From Rhododendron vialii (Eukaryota > Streptophyta > Magnoliopsida > Ericales > Ericaceae), in contig NC_080559.1 of assembly GCF_030253575.1 (NCBI RefSeq), positions 3,556,501 through 3,620,500 of the forward strand: a stretch of 64,000 nt of DNA. Reading direction: 5' to 3'. Below are positions 10,392 through 22,300 of this stretch, piece after piece. The translations under genes and the position numbers were made by a program. Position 1 is the first letter of the stretch. Every line of letters begins with the position of its first letter. The notes below the pieces were generated by a model. The model made no database searches. It was not told the origin of the DNA and saw only the letters and a program-made list of their open reading frames with translations.

Positions 10392-12137
10392 TTGCAACCG
10401 AATGCAGGCATGACCCGAGCGTCTTCCACACCTGATCATACTCATAATCGCATTGAGGATTGTCTATGGGTCCAAGTGTTAGAACTCATCGGTTGTTGGT
10501 GGACTACTCGAGTTGCACCCTCGGCAAGAGAATTTCATCAATTGTCGACCGGAGTAGACTGAAAACTACTCTTCGGGAAACCTTTATCGGGTGTCGAACA
10601 TTCAACTCAGAACTAATCCGAACAAGAAGAGTCTGATTGTTGAATATCCAAGTGAATAAATTCAATTAAGTGCGAATAAACGGTGAGAGTAATTATGACT
10701 ATCTTAAAGTAGCCAAATGCCTCATCATCTTATAAGTAGAGCGCATGAATGGATTAACGAGATTTTTACTGTCCTTGTTTATTATCCAACGCATGGCCAA
10801 CTGTAAGATTCTCGAGACCTAAGACAAAATTGGGATGGAGGAAAAAATATCCTCATAAAAAGGAAAAGATAGGCCCTTGGGACTTGAACCATACCTATGA
10901 GTAAGTGTTACATTGAATATATATTACATACCTTACTATATCTATCTGGGGGCCCTAAATTTGAGCCAAAGTTCAGGAGTTTAAGTCGACGACCTAGTCT
11001 AGGTTAGCTCCAAGCCGACCTTGATCCAACGAAACCACAACTGAGAGAATGTGCTTGGCATAATCAGTGGGAGTAAAAGACCCTATTGAGTTCAACTCAA
11101 GCCCGACTCTATGAAATGACTTAAGAGCTCAAAAGATGAAAGCAAAATACCACTACTTCTAACGTTATTTTACCTATTTCGTGACTCAAAGGCGAGACAC
11201 CAACCCTCTTCTAACGTTATTCAACTTTTGGTTGGATTTCCTCCCCTCTCATCCAACTTGATTTACTGCCAAGTTTTCTTGAAATAAATGTCTTGTTTAT
11301 AAAGTTAAAAAAAAGGGAATCTCGTACACTATAACTTAAAAATGGGTTGTTTATCCATTTTGACAGGTAAATGGAAAAAATAAAAAATAAAAAAGATTTT
11401 GTCCTCTCTACTCATACACCGTAAAATTATTTAACATGGTTTTGTAATAAATAATGGTTAACGTGCTAGACCACAGGTGTTGGACTATTGTTTTTTTGGT
11501 TGTTTATCCATTTTTAGGTCATCAGTTCTTTCCAGAACGTGACACCCTCAGTGGAAATCTTTCAAAAAGAACCTTTCAGAGATTCCTTACCAATAAACTA
11601 GAACCAAACCATGTCTTGAAGACTTGAAATGAATAAAAAATTACAAAAATAGTAAAGAAGATTTTTTTGTTTTTTTGTATCATGTATAAATGAGATCCAT
11701 TACCAACATATACAATAAGAAAAATAGTACAAAATAATTTATTGTCTCGGTGGCCTACATGTTTCGGTATGCGGATTGTACACGTCTTCGTATTAATTTG
11801 CTAAGGTCCCATTTGTTATAATATTTATAAGCTGGGTAAGATCCCATTTGTTAATACTTATAAACTGACTTATTCATCTTATTTACTTAAAAAAGTTAAT
11901 AAAGATTGTTTGTTAGCAACTATAGATAATTATTTATTTATCTTTTATCTTATTTTACTACAAAAATGATGTATTATTTTCAGCTCTGATTTTTAACTTT
12001 TTTTACATAGAATCATAAAGGACAATTTAGACAAAAGTATTCAATATTAATCTATTCTATAACGTACTTAACCAAACAATTTGAAATTTTATTCAAACTT
12101 ATGAAAAGCTTCATCAAACATTTTGTAACTTAAATAA
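10392..12137. other. AT-rich intergenic DNA, no gene seen
   Basis: No open frame with family features. A short diverged direct repeat (GATCCCATTTGTTA type) at about 11808-11870 opens a stretch with palindromic AT-rich sequence to about 12130, possibly an old MITE whose ends cannot be fixed. Confidence 0.5.
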
Positions 12138-12495
12138 AGGCCTTGTTTCACCAAGTTTTTTTTTTCCTTCTTGATTTGTCCTTATTCAAAATTTTCTGCG
12201 TTTGTATCTTTTGCGCCTAAATTTTGTGGATTTTTAATTTGTCTCGAATAGAGAAATTGGAAAAATAAAAAAAGATTTACTTTTACCCAAATATTTTCAA
12301 TTTTTTTGGCTTTATCTTGGATATTTTCAAAAATATTTCGGTAAAACTTTAAAAATAAATCTTTTACTTTTTCGATACTCTTTTCAAGACGAATTAATAA
12401 TTCTTAAAAATTAGCGCAAAATTAACAACCGCAAAGAAAATTTGAATAAAGTCAAAACATGAAAAAGCCTCGAAAAACAATGAAACAAGGCTTCA
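12138..12495. mobile_element. Foldback MITE, family A (copy 1, diverged)
   Basis: The left end GGCCTTGTTTCA is mirrored by TGAAACAAGGCTTC on the right. Arms of about 150 bp are imperfect inverted repeats, for example the left TTGTCTCGAATAG against the right TTTTCAAGACGAATTAATAATTC. The core motif (Cxx AAATTTTTGTGAATTATTGATTCGTCT type) is shared with the better preserved copy at 33312-33609. It is non-coding and non-autonomous. Target duplication not resolved. Confidence 0.65.
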
Positions 12496-13061
12496 GTACA
12501 ATTTTTTTTATAAAAAATAAATCAAACAAATCTGTAATTAAAAATTTTTACTTTCTGTCTTTTCGTTGCTTGTACGGTAACATTTCACTTGTACGGTAGC
12601 ACGGCCTTCCCAAATACCAAGAAGAAAAAAGCCCTCAATAGAAAGCCAATACGACCAGAATTCTGATCACTTTACATCGATTAATTTTGAGCCCTCGAGT
12701 GCACGAGCGTGCAACCTCTCCGATAAGAAAATTTTAAGCGTAAAGAAAACGCATACGGAAATTACTTTAAAAAGTAAAATCAATACTACAGATTTATTTT
12801 GAAATGCATTTGTATTGTTGATTTGTCTTTTCGGAGTAATTTTCGAATATATTTTTTTTGTATCTAGCACTTTCCTTTAAAATATTTGGTCTTCGTAGAA
12901 TTCAAATATGTGATCTCACGAAGGACAAATACTTATTTGCTCTTCCACATTCACTTGGCTACATCCATTGGCCCTTTACATACATGTAGAGTTCACCTAC
13001 AATTATGACCTGCATATAATTGTGAGTGTGGGCCCCACGTGTGTATGTGTATATATATATC
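12496..13061. other. Intergenic sequence upstream of MITE pair, no gene
   Basis: No recognisable gene. The 3' end is a short (TA)n run at about 13051-13060 into which the next MITE appears to have inserted. Confidence 0.5.
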
Positions 13062-13436
13062 AGTCTGTCTCCCGTAAGTATCACTTCATTTTAATAAAAT
13101 GTGGACCTCTTTTTTTCGATCGAATTTTGATGATTCGAGCCGCTCAATATGTTCAGAACGTAATTTTAAGAGTATTAGCAAGAAATCAGCACAAAAAAAA
13201 AAGACTGAAAAGGACTTCATCCGAACAGTTTTTGTTTGTTTTTATCAAATGGTTCAAAAAAAATTACTCAAATCAAGCCATTTTTGGTCATTTTTTTCAC
13301 TAATTTTTCGTGAGTATCTTTAAAAATCACGTTCTGAACACATTAAGCAGCTCGGATCATCAAAATTCGATCGAAAAATAGAAAAAATGAGGAGGTCCGC
13401 ATTTTAACTAAAATGAGGACCCCCTCATAGGAGACT
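13062..13436. mobile_element. Long-TIR MITE inserted in a TA repeat
   Basis: A 375-bp element starts AGTCT and ends AGACT, with TIRs of roughly 120 bp. The left arm ATTTTAATAAAATGTGGACCT and CGATCGAATTTTGATGATTCGAG are mirrored by right-arm AGGTCCGCATTTT and TCATCAAAATTCGATCG. Both sides are TATATA sequence, consistent with a TA target duplication. The open frames inside are MITE sequence, not genes. It lies about 0.45 kb upstream of the Ca2+-ATPase start codon. Confidence 0.85.
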
Positions 13437-13459
13437 ATATATATATACACACACAATTA

Positions 13460-13681
13460 GGCCCCATTCCAGAAAATTTTTTTAAAAAATAAGTACTTAT
13501 TTCACATTTTTAAACTCAAAAATAATGTAAATGAAAAATAATTTTTCAATTTTTTTTGCACCGTATTAAAGATCTCAATGAAATCTATCAAACAAGATCC
13601 ATGTTGATACGAAAATAATTTGCGTGAACACATTATTTTTTAGCTTGAAATTGTCTTCTTAAAACTTTTCGGAACGGAGCC
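13460..13681. mobile_element. Tourist-like MITE with TTA target duplication
   Basis: A 222-bp element with ends GGCCCCATTCCAGAAAA and, reversed, GGCTCCGTTCCGAAAA. It is flanked on both sides by TTA (13457-13459 and 13682-13684), typical of PIF/Harbinger-derived MITEs. A related partial copy lies at 28347-28515. It ends about 200 bp before the Ca2+-ATPase ATG, so it probably forms part of the promoter. Confidence 0.85.
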
Positions 13682-13880
13682 TTACTAGGATAGAAATAAG
13701 GGCTTGTTTGTTGTCAGCCTTTGTCTATCCATCAACAGAAGAGTAGTGGAGGGGACGCAGAGCGTACAGTCAAAAAAGCTGTTATCATAGGCCTTCCTCT
13801 TGGCATCCCCAGCCCTCGCTCACTCTCTACTCCACTCTCTTCACTTCTTGCATAGTTGTTTTTGTTGGGTTTCAAGTACG

Positions 13881-16332
13881 ATGGATAGTCTCTTGAAGGA
13901 TTTCGATATCCCGGCTAAGAACCCATCGGAGGAGGCACAAAGGAGGTGGAGATCCGCCGTCTCCATCGTCCGGAACCGCCGCCGGCGGTTCCGCATGGTG
14001 GCGGATCTGGTCAAGAGATCTGCTGCCAAGACCAAGATTCTCAAAACCCAGGTTCCCATTCTCTCCCTCCCTCCCTCTCTCTCTCTCATGAGAAAAAGTA
14101 AAAAAGAATAATAGTAAAGCTCTGTTTGGAACCTAGAACCTAGAGAAAGGAAAGTAAACGAAAGAAAAATTTCCATTGTTTGGTTTAAAAAAAAAGACCG
14201 AAGAAAATAAGAATTTTAAGTGTAATAAATAGTAAATTTTTCCTTTCATTTTCTTCTCTCTTTTTTTTTTCCCTAGGTTCCAAACGGAGCTTAAGACTTA
14301 TGTTGTGGTATATAAAAAAATAATAAGATAGAGGAATTATTCCGTCCTATGTCCTTTTTTTCTTCCCCACATTTTCTTGGAATCCAAACGGAGGATTGTG
14401 GACTGCCCTTAATTACCGCTCTCTCTTTTCTGGATTTTTCTTGCGTGTCTTCTGAATTCACTAATTCAACCAATTCTTCGTTGGGTTCGTAATTAAAGCA
14501 ACGTAATTTCTAACCTCACCACAAAAATTAATCAAGAATATGTTGGTTAGCTCCTTGTCTTCCTCTAAATATGATTTTCGGATGACGTATGCTGGTGTGT
14601 CCAAAGTCTATTCCATCATTTCGGTATGAATGACAAGGAGATATGGTGAAATCTGGGTGTACTTTCCGCGAATTTCCGTATTGGGCGGCCCAACCCGATG
14701 CCTAGCTTTTCAGATTGGGCCACTGAGCTGCCCCCACGACTCCTTTGGCTTACTTTTACGACTTGGGTGTCTCAAAATAAAACAAAACCAAAAAAAAATC
14801 AACAATATTACAATCACATACATACACTTGTAAAGAAAGTGGGCTCACACATATTTGACCTTTATATGTCAAGTATGTGTGGGTCCACTCTTTTTCGTAC
14901 GTGTAAGTGTTTGTATTTGGTTATAAAATTATTGAAAAATTCCCTTGGGCGATTCTGGTTTTTATTTTTATTTTTATTTTGACATGGTATCTGGTTTTTA
15001 TTTTTACTGTGCTGAAAAATGTCCTTTTCTCTTCCTTTGATGACCCCAGGGGCCTGTTTGGCTCTCGAGTAAAAGTGTGAAGTGAATGTCACGTTTAGAC
15101 AACTCATCTTGAAGTGTATCAGACTTCTCTAGAGTTTAGGTAAAGTGAATGTCGATTGGTAATTGTAAAGCCATGTGGGCATGTGGGGGAAAAAAGTGAA
15201 TATTTCTTTTCTTTTTTTCTTTTCTTTTTTCCAAGCAGTATTACATCAACGGAGGTTAGTATTACATCAACGGAGGTTAGGGGTAGTTAGTAAATTACTA
15301 GTTCACAAGGGTTTAAAGGCTGTCTATAGCCCTAAACAACAAACACCTATCATGGGGCTCGAACACCGACTTCCCACAAGGGAGGAACTGGGAAAGGAAA
15401 TACCATTGGGCTACCACAAGCCCTTTGACGATTTTCAATTTCCTACTCCAAAATTTTGGGGTGCGAAAATCACTGCACATGAGAAAATTATCAATGCTGT
15501 AAAGACTAATCGATGTAATTTGCCTCACGGTCCGTCACTTTTTTGGTAATATAGGAGTAGTAGTATATAAGTTCAAAATTCGCTCAAATTCTTTCCCGGA
15601 AAAGTTAAACTTTTTCTTGGAAGAGTTTTTTTAAAATATAGACCGTCCAAATACATTCGGACGGTCAGAATTACGCACATGACCAACACAACGGTTGTGC
15701 AAGTAGCATTTTTGATATAAGTTTCATCAAGTACCAGACTCTTTTTGTGTAACATGCGAATGTGGCCTGTGATTATCTGTCTCGGTATTTCATCAATCTA
15801 TTCTTTTGGCATGTGTGATCTTTTTATCGAGCTCTAAGTGCTTAACGGTGGACTCCAAACGAGACGAAATCAGGTTTCAATTGGGTCTCCAAAAACAAAA
15901 AAAAAAAGGCGACATTATTTTTTTCCCCCTTTCCTCGTAGTAGACGTGGTACAAAAAAAAAACTTTATTTTTAAAACAACAAAATCCGAGAATTTAGAAA
16001 CTAATTTGAATTTCAGTACTTAATAAAAATGGACAATTTTCCTTTCCTTTTCTTTTTTTTTTTTAACTACCCGTACTGTTTTATTTGTATTTGTTTGCCT
16101 TCAAATTATTTGACTGGAGCGGTGTTGTGCTGTCAGTCATTCTTGCCTGAATTTCTTGCTAAAGAGAAAAACAGGAGTGTGGGACCACCCATAGCATTTA
16201 AGACTCTGTTTTCGTTGGCCCACTGACTTGAAAATGCAGTGCCACTTGCTCTTAACCTTCCTCTTTGGTCCTCTGGAGGACTATATGCCTAACGTCGAGG
16301 TCATGTGACCTTTCCGGTCTATTTGGGCAATG

Positions 16333-16396
<64 letters not shown>

Positions 16397-19300
16397 GAGG
16401 TTCTGGCTATTCAACGTGTTAGAGCTTGTCCCACATTGGTTAATTTTCTCTTCCAAAATTAGTATATGAGCTTGAGTGGCCTCTCCACTTATTACCATTT
16501 GATTTTGAGTTGGGGCAATTTAAGTTAAATAAACACGACACATATGATTGACAAACGAGCCGAGCATTTAATTGTTTAACTTGAGTTTTATATCTATGCA
16601 TCTGTTTATCCCTCAAAACTTGAGCTTGAAAACGTAATGAGTTTAAAATTAGGTTTAGGCTTAGGTTATTAATCAGGTAAGCCGATCTCGAATGAACTGT
16701 AATCACGAGCGGATATTGAGTAGCGTCAATTTTTTAGATATAATTAGTTGACCTTATAAGCTGAACGGACGAGTACTAAGCACTTTGAAGCTTTATTGAG
16801 TCTTAAAAACTACTACAAGTTGACCACTAGGCTGAACGGACGAGTAACAACTAGATTCAAAAGCTTTAGTTAACGAGTTTTAAAAATGTTCAAGTTACGT
16901 AGAAATTCGGTTTCTAACGAACCTTTGAGAACTAAACACAAACTCGAATAGCTTGGTCCATTTACTAGCCCGTCCCACGTGAACTGAGTTTCTGAAATGG
17001 GAGTGGTAGGGCTGAATCAACCGACTATATGGGTTGATGAATGGGACAACCGCATTTAAATTCCACTTTTTGACTTCACCTTCTACACTGGCAAGGTGGG
17101 AAACTTCCTTGAACTTTCCTCTGGTCCCCCCGCAGATAACTTAAATTCAAGGAAATGACATGACCACTAAAACGGTCTCCTTTGCTATCTTTCTCTACTT
17201 TAATATAGGGAGGTGGCTTGCCAGCAGTTGGGTCCCCACAGTGTGTTATTGGCCCGTTTTCGGGTTCCACTGAGTTCGGTTCGATAATCTAAGCTGTTCA
17301 CTTTGTAGAGTTCGTCGCAAACTTTTCAATACACATTTTCTTTGAGAAAAATGGATTTGATCCAGTGTTTTCGAGTTCATTTTTCTTGAAAGAAATGTGC
17401 TCCGAAAAGCTATTGATCAACATCCCGCGAACATGATTTTTTCCCTGATTGAAGTTTGTGACGAGCTCTGCAGAGTGAACGGGTTAGATCATCAAGCCAG
17501 ACCCTAAAGAAACCCGGAAATGGGACAACTGGATGCTGCAATTGGGTCACAACCCAACTGCAGTCATGGGTTGTAAATAAACAGTCATGGGTTGCTGTCC
17601 CCATTCCCTAGTCTTTGCTAGCCTCTTTTAAAGTTGGTCTTGTATTGTTGGCCTTGCTTTTTGGTAAACTTCACATCTTTAGACATCCTTGAGCTATAAG
17701 CCTATAAGTAGTTGGGAAGTGTCTTGATTTTTAATTGACCTGCGATTATGGTCTAAGTCACATAATGCAAGTGCGCGAGCGTGAAAGTCTTTCAAAAACC
17801 TTTCGAACCACTAAAATTCGTGAGTGCGAGGATTGAGAGCGGGAACGATGACCATTTTGAAGAATTATGTGACTGAGATTATGGTTATTAGCCTGTGACC
17901 TGCACGACCCAATTGAAATGGCACCCGATTCTTGATTGTTGGGTTTCTCTGACCTAATTCCTTTTGTAGGATGTTTCTATGTACGTGTATTAATTGGGTT
18001 GGGTTTTATGCTAGAGAGTTGCACATATTGTTGACTTTTTATATTCTCGATCTTCTCCCATGGTGGGATTCTTCTACTGATTCCGTGGTGGGATTCTTCT
18101 ACTGATTCCGTGCACGTCACCTTTTAAGTTGAATCATGTATGTTTATTGGGTAATTCTCTAAGATGAAACAAGAAGACAGGCACGGACATGGAACACGAT
18201 ATGATGTGGATACATGGATGTGCCATTTCACTTAAAATTATGACACGGACACGTTAGGTACACGTCAACTATAAGACACGTTATTCATAGAAAAGCCAAA
18301 ACTATTATTCTATCGAACTTACATAACGAAAGCACAAAGAGGTTTAATATTATAGAGCTATAAATCAACGGTTATTATTTAAATAACCATGAAAAATTAA
18401 ATAATATAAGATTTTAATATCATTGGATTTTACCCTCAAACGTGTTTCCATAGTGTGTCTCATAGTGTCTCCAAACTTGTCCTTAAAGTGTCCACAACAT
18501 TTCTGACTACATTAAATACTGTTGTTTAGAGAATGAGAGAGAAGTGTTTTGGGTGTTAATTAACCCTAACACAAGAGAGAGCTTTTATTTATATTACTTA
18601 GTGACTTGTTACATAACTCCAACTATCCGATGTGGGACAAAAACTAACTATTCTAACACTCCCCAAGCTGGAGAATAAATATCACAGAACCCCAGCTTGT
18701 TACATAATAACTCTAAACGTGGTTTAAATAACGGTTTGGTGAAGATATCTGCCAACTGAGCTCCTGTAGATACAAAAGGGGTAGCCAACACGCCACTATC
18801 TATCTTCTCCTGAACAATATGACAATCTACTTCGATATGTTTGGTTCTCTCATGAAATACCGGATTCGAAGCGATATGTATTGCTGCCTGATTATCACAA
18901 TACATAGGAATAGGTAACTGTACGCCAAATCCCAACTCCTTGAGCAAAGCTCTCAACCATACAATCTCGCACGTAGTATGAGCCATAGCACGATATTCTG
19001 CTTCAGCACTAGACCAAGCAACAACAGTTTGTTTCTTGCTCTTCCAGGTAACTAGAAGTACAGTATCCAGTTGTTGACCTTCTATCAGATGGTGATCCTG
19101 CCCAATCAGCATCGGTAAAGGCCTCAACACGTAAATGACCATTTGAACGATAGAATAGACTACGTCCAGGATTAGCCTTGAGATACTTCACGACACGAAG
19201 ACAAGCTTCCCAATGGGGAAGACGAGGGGCTGACATGAACTGACTTATCATACTGACAGCAAATGAGATATCAGGCCGTGTATTGGTAAGATAATTCAAT

Positions 19301-22300
19301 TTGCCAACTAAGCGACAATAACGGTCTGGATGAGGAAATATCTCCCCCTGATCGACACACAGTTTGACGTTTGGATCCATAGGAGTCTCCACAGGTTTTG
19401 CTCCCAATAAACCAGTCACTTCTAGAATATCTAGCGTATACTTTCTTTGGGATAGACTAATCCCCTCTTTGGATCTTGCTACCTCAATACCCTAGAAATA
19501 TCGCAGCTTACCCAAATCTTTGGTGTGAAACTGACGTTGTAGAAAATGTTTTAGCTCATCAATACCTTTCTGATCATCCCCAGTAATAATGATATCATCC
19601 ACATACACAATCAACACTACTTTTCCCCGATCGGACTGAATAGAAAAGACAGAATGATCAGAATGAGAGCGACGCATACCAAACTGCAACACAGCATCAC
19701 TGAACCTGCCAAACCAAGCTCGAGGTGACTGCTTAAGACCATAAAGAGCTTTGCGAAGGCGACACACCTGAGAACGCTCCCCCTGAGCAACAAACCCAGG
19801 AGGTTGCTCCATATACACCTCCTCAAGTAGATCACCATGGAGAAACGCATTCTTGACATCCAACTGAAATAAGGGCCAACCAAGATTGGTAGCCATAGAA
19901 ATAAGAACTCGAACAGAGATAATTTTGGCCACCGGAGAGAAAGTCTCGGCATAATCAACTCCATATGTTTGAGTATAGCCTTTGGCCACAAGACGGGCCT
20001 TGTATCGTTCGACAGTGCCATCTGGATTATACTTAACTGTAAAAACCCATCGACATCCAACGGTAGATTTCCCTGGTGGAAGAGGAACCAACTCCCAAGT
20101 GCCTACTACCGCGCCTCCTCCGTCCCCAGATCCCGCTTCACCACCACCGCCATCTCCACTCCCATCTCCACCATCACCTGATCTTCCTATTGCTCTTCGC
20201 AAAGGTATTCGGTCTTGCACTACTCATTTTATTACTCAGTTTGTTTCCTATAATCATCTGTCTCCGTCTCTTCGTGCTTTTACTACTTCTGTTTCGTCTA
20301 TTTTTGTTCCTAACAAGTGTTAGGTGAGGGTCATAGGGGTGCAGACAAGCGTTGCCGGAGGTACGCCGGAGGCTGGCGAGGGTCGCCGGAGGGGTGCTGG
20401 TGGCTGGCAAGGGTCACGGTGGCTGGGTTATGGCTGGATCTGAGTCTGGATCTGGGTCTTTGGCTGAAATATGGTGGATAGGATTTCTGGGCTACTGTTC
20501 ACAGTCGTGACACTGTTCACGACGGCTACAGTAGTCGAGTAGTCGATTTTCTGGGCTAGGGTTAGAATCTATGGTGGGTTAGGATTCCGCTTTGATACCA
20601 TGTTGTTTAGAGAATGAGAGAGAAGTGTTTTGGGTGTTAATTAACCCTAACACAAGAGAGAGCTTTTATTTATATTACTTAGTGACTTGTTACATAACTC
20701 CAACTATCCGATGTGGGACAAAGACTAACTATTCTAACAAATACAATGAAAATCTAACACGTGCTTAGGTGTATCCGACATGTGTCCAGAGCGTGAGAAT
20801 CACACGTCGAACATGAATACGTGATGCCAGTGGACTTGTTCATGCTTCTTCAGATCTTATGCAATTGTTCTGGTCTTTTTTTCTTCTTCTTCTTTCTCTT
20901 TTGCGGATTATGCAATAACAGAAGTGTTTTCAAATTCCAACTTTTGTGGCCCCAGGAGAGAAGATTTTCAAATAACTGAGGGGTCGATAACCAAACAATG
21001 TCTTACTCGAATATTGATGGGCCCATGTAATCTGATTATGGTATTCCACAATGATGTTGACTTGCATACTGATGTGCCATGCTGTCCAGTTTTTCTATAG
21101 GAAAGTGCATGGAAACGTACAATCCTCACAAGTTGCCTGTTTGCAAAAGCACAACTTGCAGTAATATTTCTTTGATGTTAGAAATGAGGACCACTAAAAC
21201 AATATGATCGAAAAAATGCCAATGTCCACTTACACCTCCTGCGGATACACCCCTCTATGTTTACTTTGTTGCATCCGCACCCTCTGTGCTTTGTGGATTT
21301 GTGCAGACGCACCCAATTAAAGAACAGTATTATTCAGTTGATGAAACAAGAAATGTCGAGTCATTTTAATTGCATATACTACATGCACTTCATTATTCCA
21401 ATTTCATGCCAGCCGACCATCTGAGTTGAAATCATGGTGGTTGTATCTAGGCAACTTGTCGTCTTCTGAATTGCCCACTGTTATTTTGTTTTATGCCAGA
21501 AGAAAATGGTAAAGATAAAATGGAGACATTCTGGCAAATAAACTTCATTTGATTTTGTGAGTATGGAACGTTGGATCCTGTTTCATATGATGCATTCATT
21601 ACGTTTAATTGCCCATAGGTTTTCTGGGAGAGTCAGACCTCCATTAACATCCATTTTGGTTGGTTAGTTGAAAATAAGAAGAGAAGTGAACTGAAGAGAA
21701 CAAGAAAGAAAATAGAAGAGGAAATTTAAGTTGTAAACAGCTTATGTATTTGTCATGGAGAAGTGCAGAGATTGGAATAGAAGGAACTCAAGACACTTTC
21801 TTTTACATTTTTATGATGGGCGGAACTTTGGAAATTCTGCTTGCACCATTTTTACCTCTCATCATTTTCCCTACTTTTTCCATGCCTTCTTTTTCTGTAG
21901 CAGCCAAGTTTCTTTTTTCTCTACTTGCTTATCGTACCTCTAATTCTTTTTCTATATCTGTGTTACCAGGAACAATTTCGAGTTCTCCTTTATGTTCAAA
22001 AGGCAGCGTTCAAGTTTCTTGATGGTACGTTTATCTTCTTGAAGTTATTAGATCCACAGGACTTCATTTATTATGCTTAGATTTTAGATACTCATTCTTC
22101 CATTTTCTTTCTATCTTATTTGCTTTCTGCTACAGCTGCTGGTCCAGGTGATGTTGAACTATCGGAAGAAGCTAGAGCAGAAGGATTTAGAATCAGCCCA
22201 AATGAACTTGCACGGTTTGTTCGTAGCCATGACGTCAAGGCGTTGGAATTCGTTGGAGGAGTTGAGGGAGTTGCAGCAAAAGTCAAGGTCTCATTGGATG

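Larger units (their letters stand above)
18520..20739 (-). mobile_element. Defective short-LTR Ty1/copia retrotransposon
   Basis: Two 139-bp LTRs (18520-18658 and 20601-20739), each TG...CA, differ at one position (A/G in GGGACAAA/G). A 5-bp target duplication AATAC flanks the element (18515-18519 and 20740-20744). The element is on the minus strand. The primer-binding site TGGTATCAAAGC, complementary to initiator-Met tRNA with one change from the usual sequence, lies next to the right LTR (20600-20589). A purine tract TTGGGGAG abuts the left LTR. The interior is only about 1.9 kb and keeps reverse transcriptase and RNase H; gag, protease and integrase are missing. A segment of the integrase-RT linker is inverted. 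It sits antisense inside intron 1 of the Ca2+-ATPase gene. Confidence 0.96.

Noticed and set aside
12968-13323. Overlapping plus-strand ORFs of 111 and 74 aa
   Set aside because: They lie within the terminal inverted repeats of the MITE at 13062-13436.
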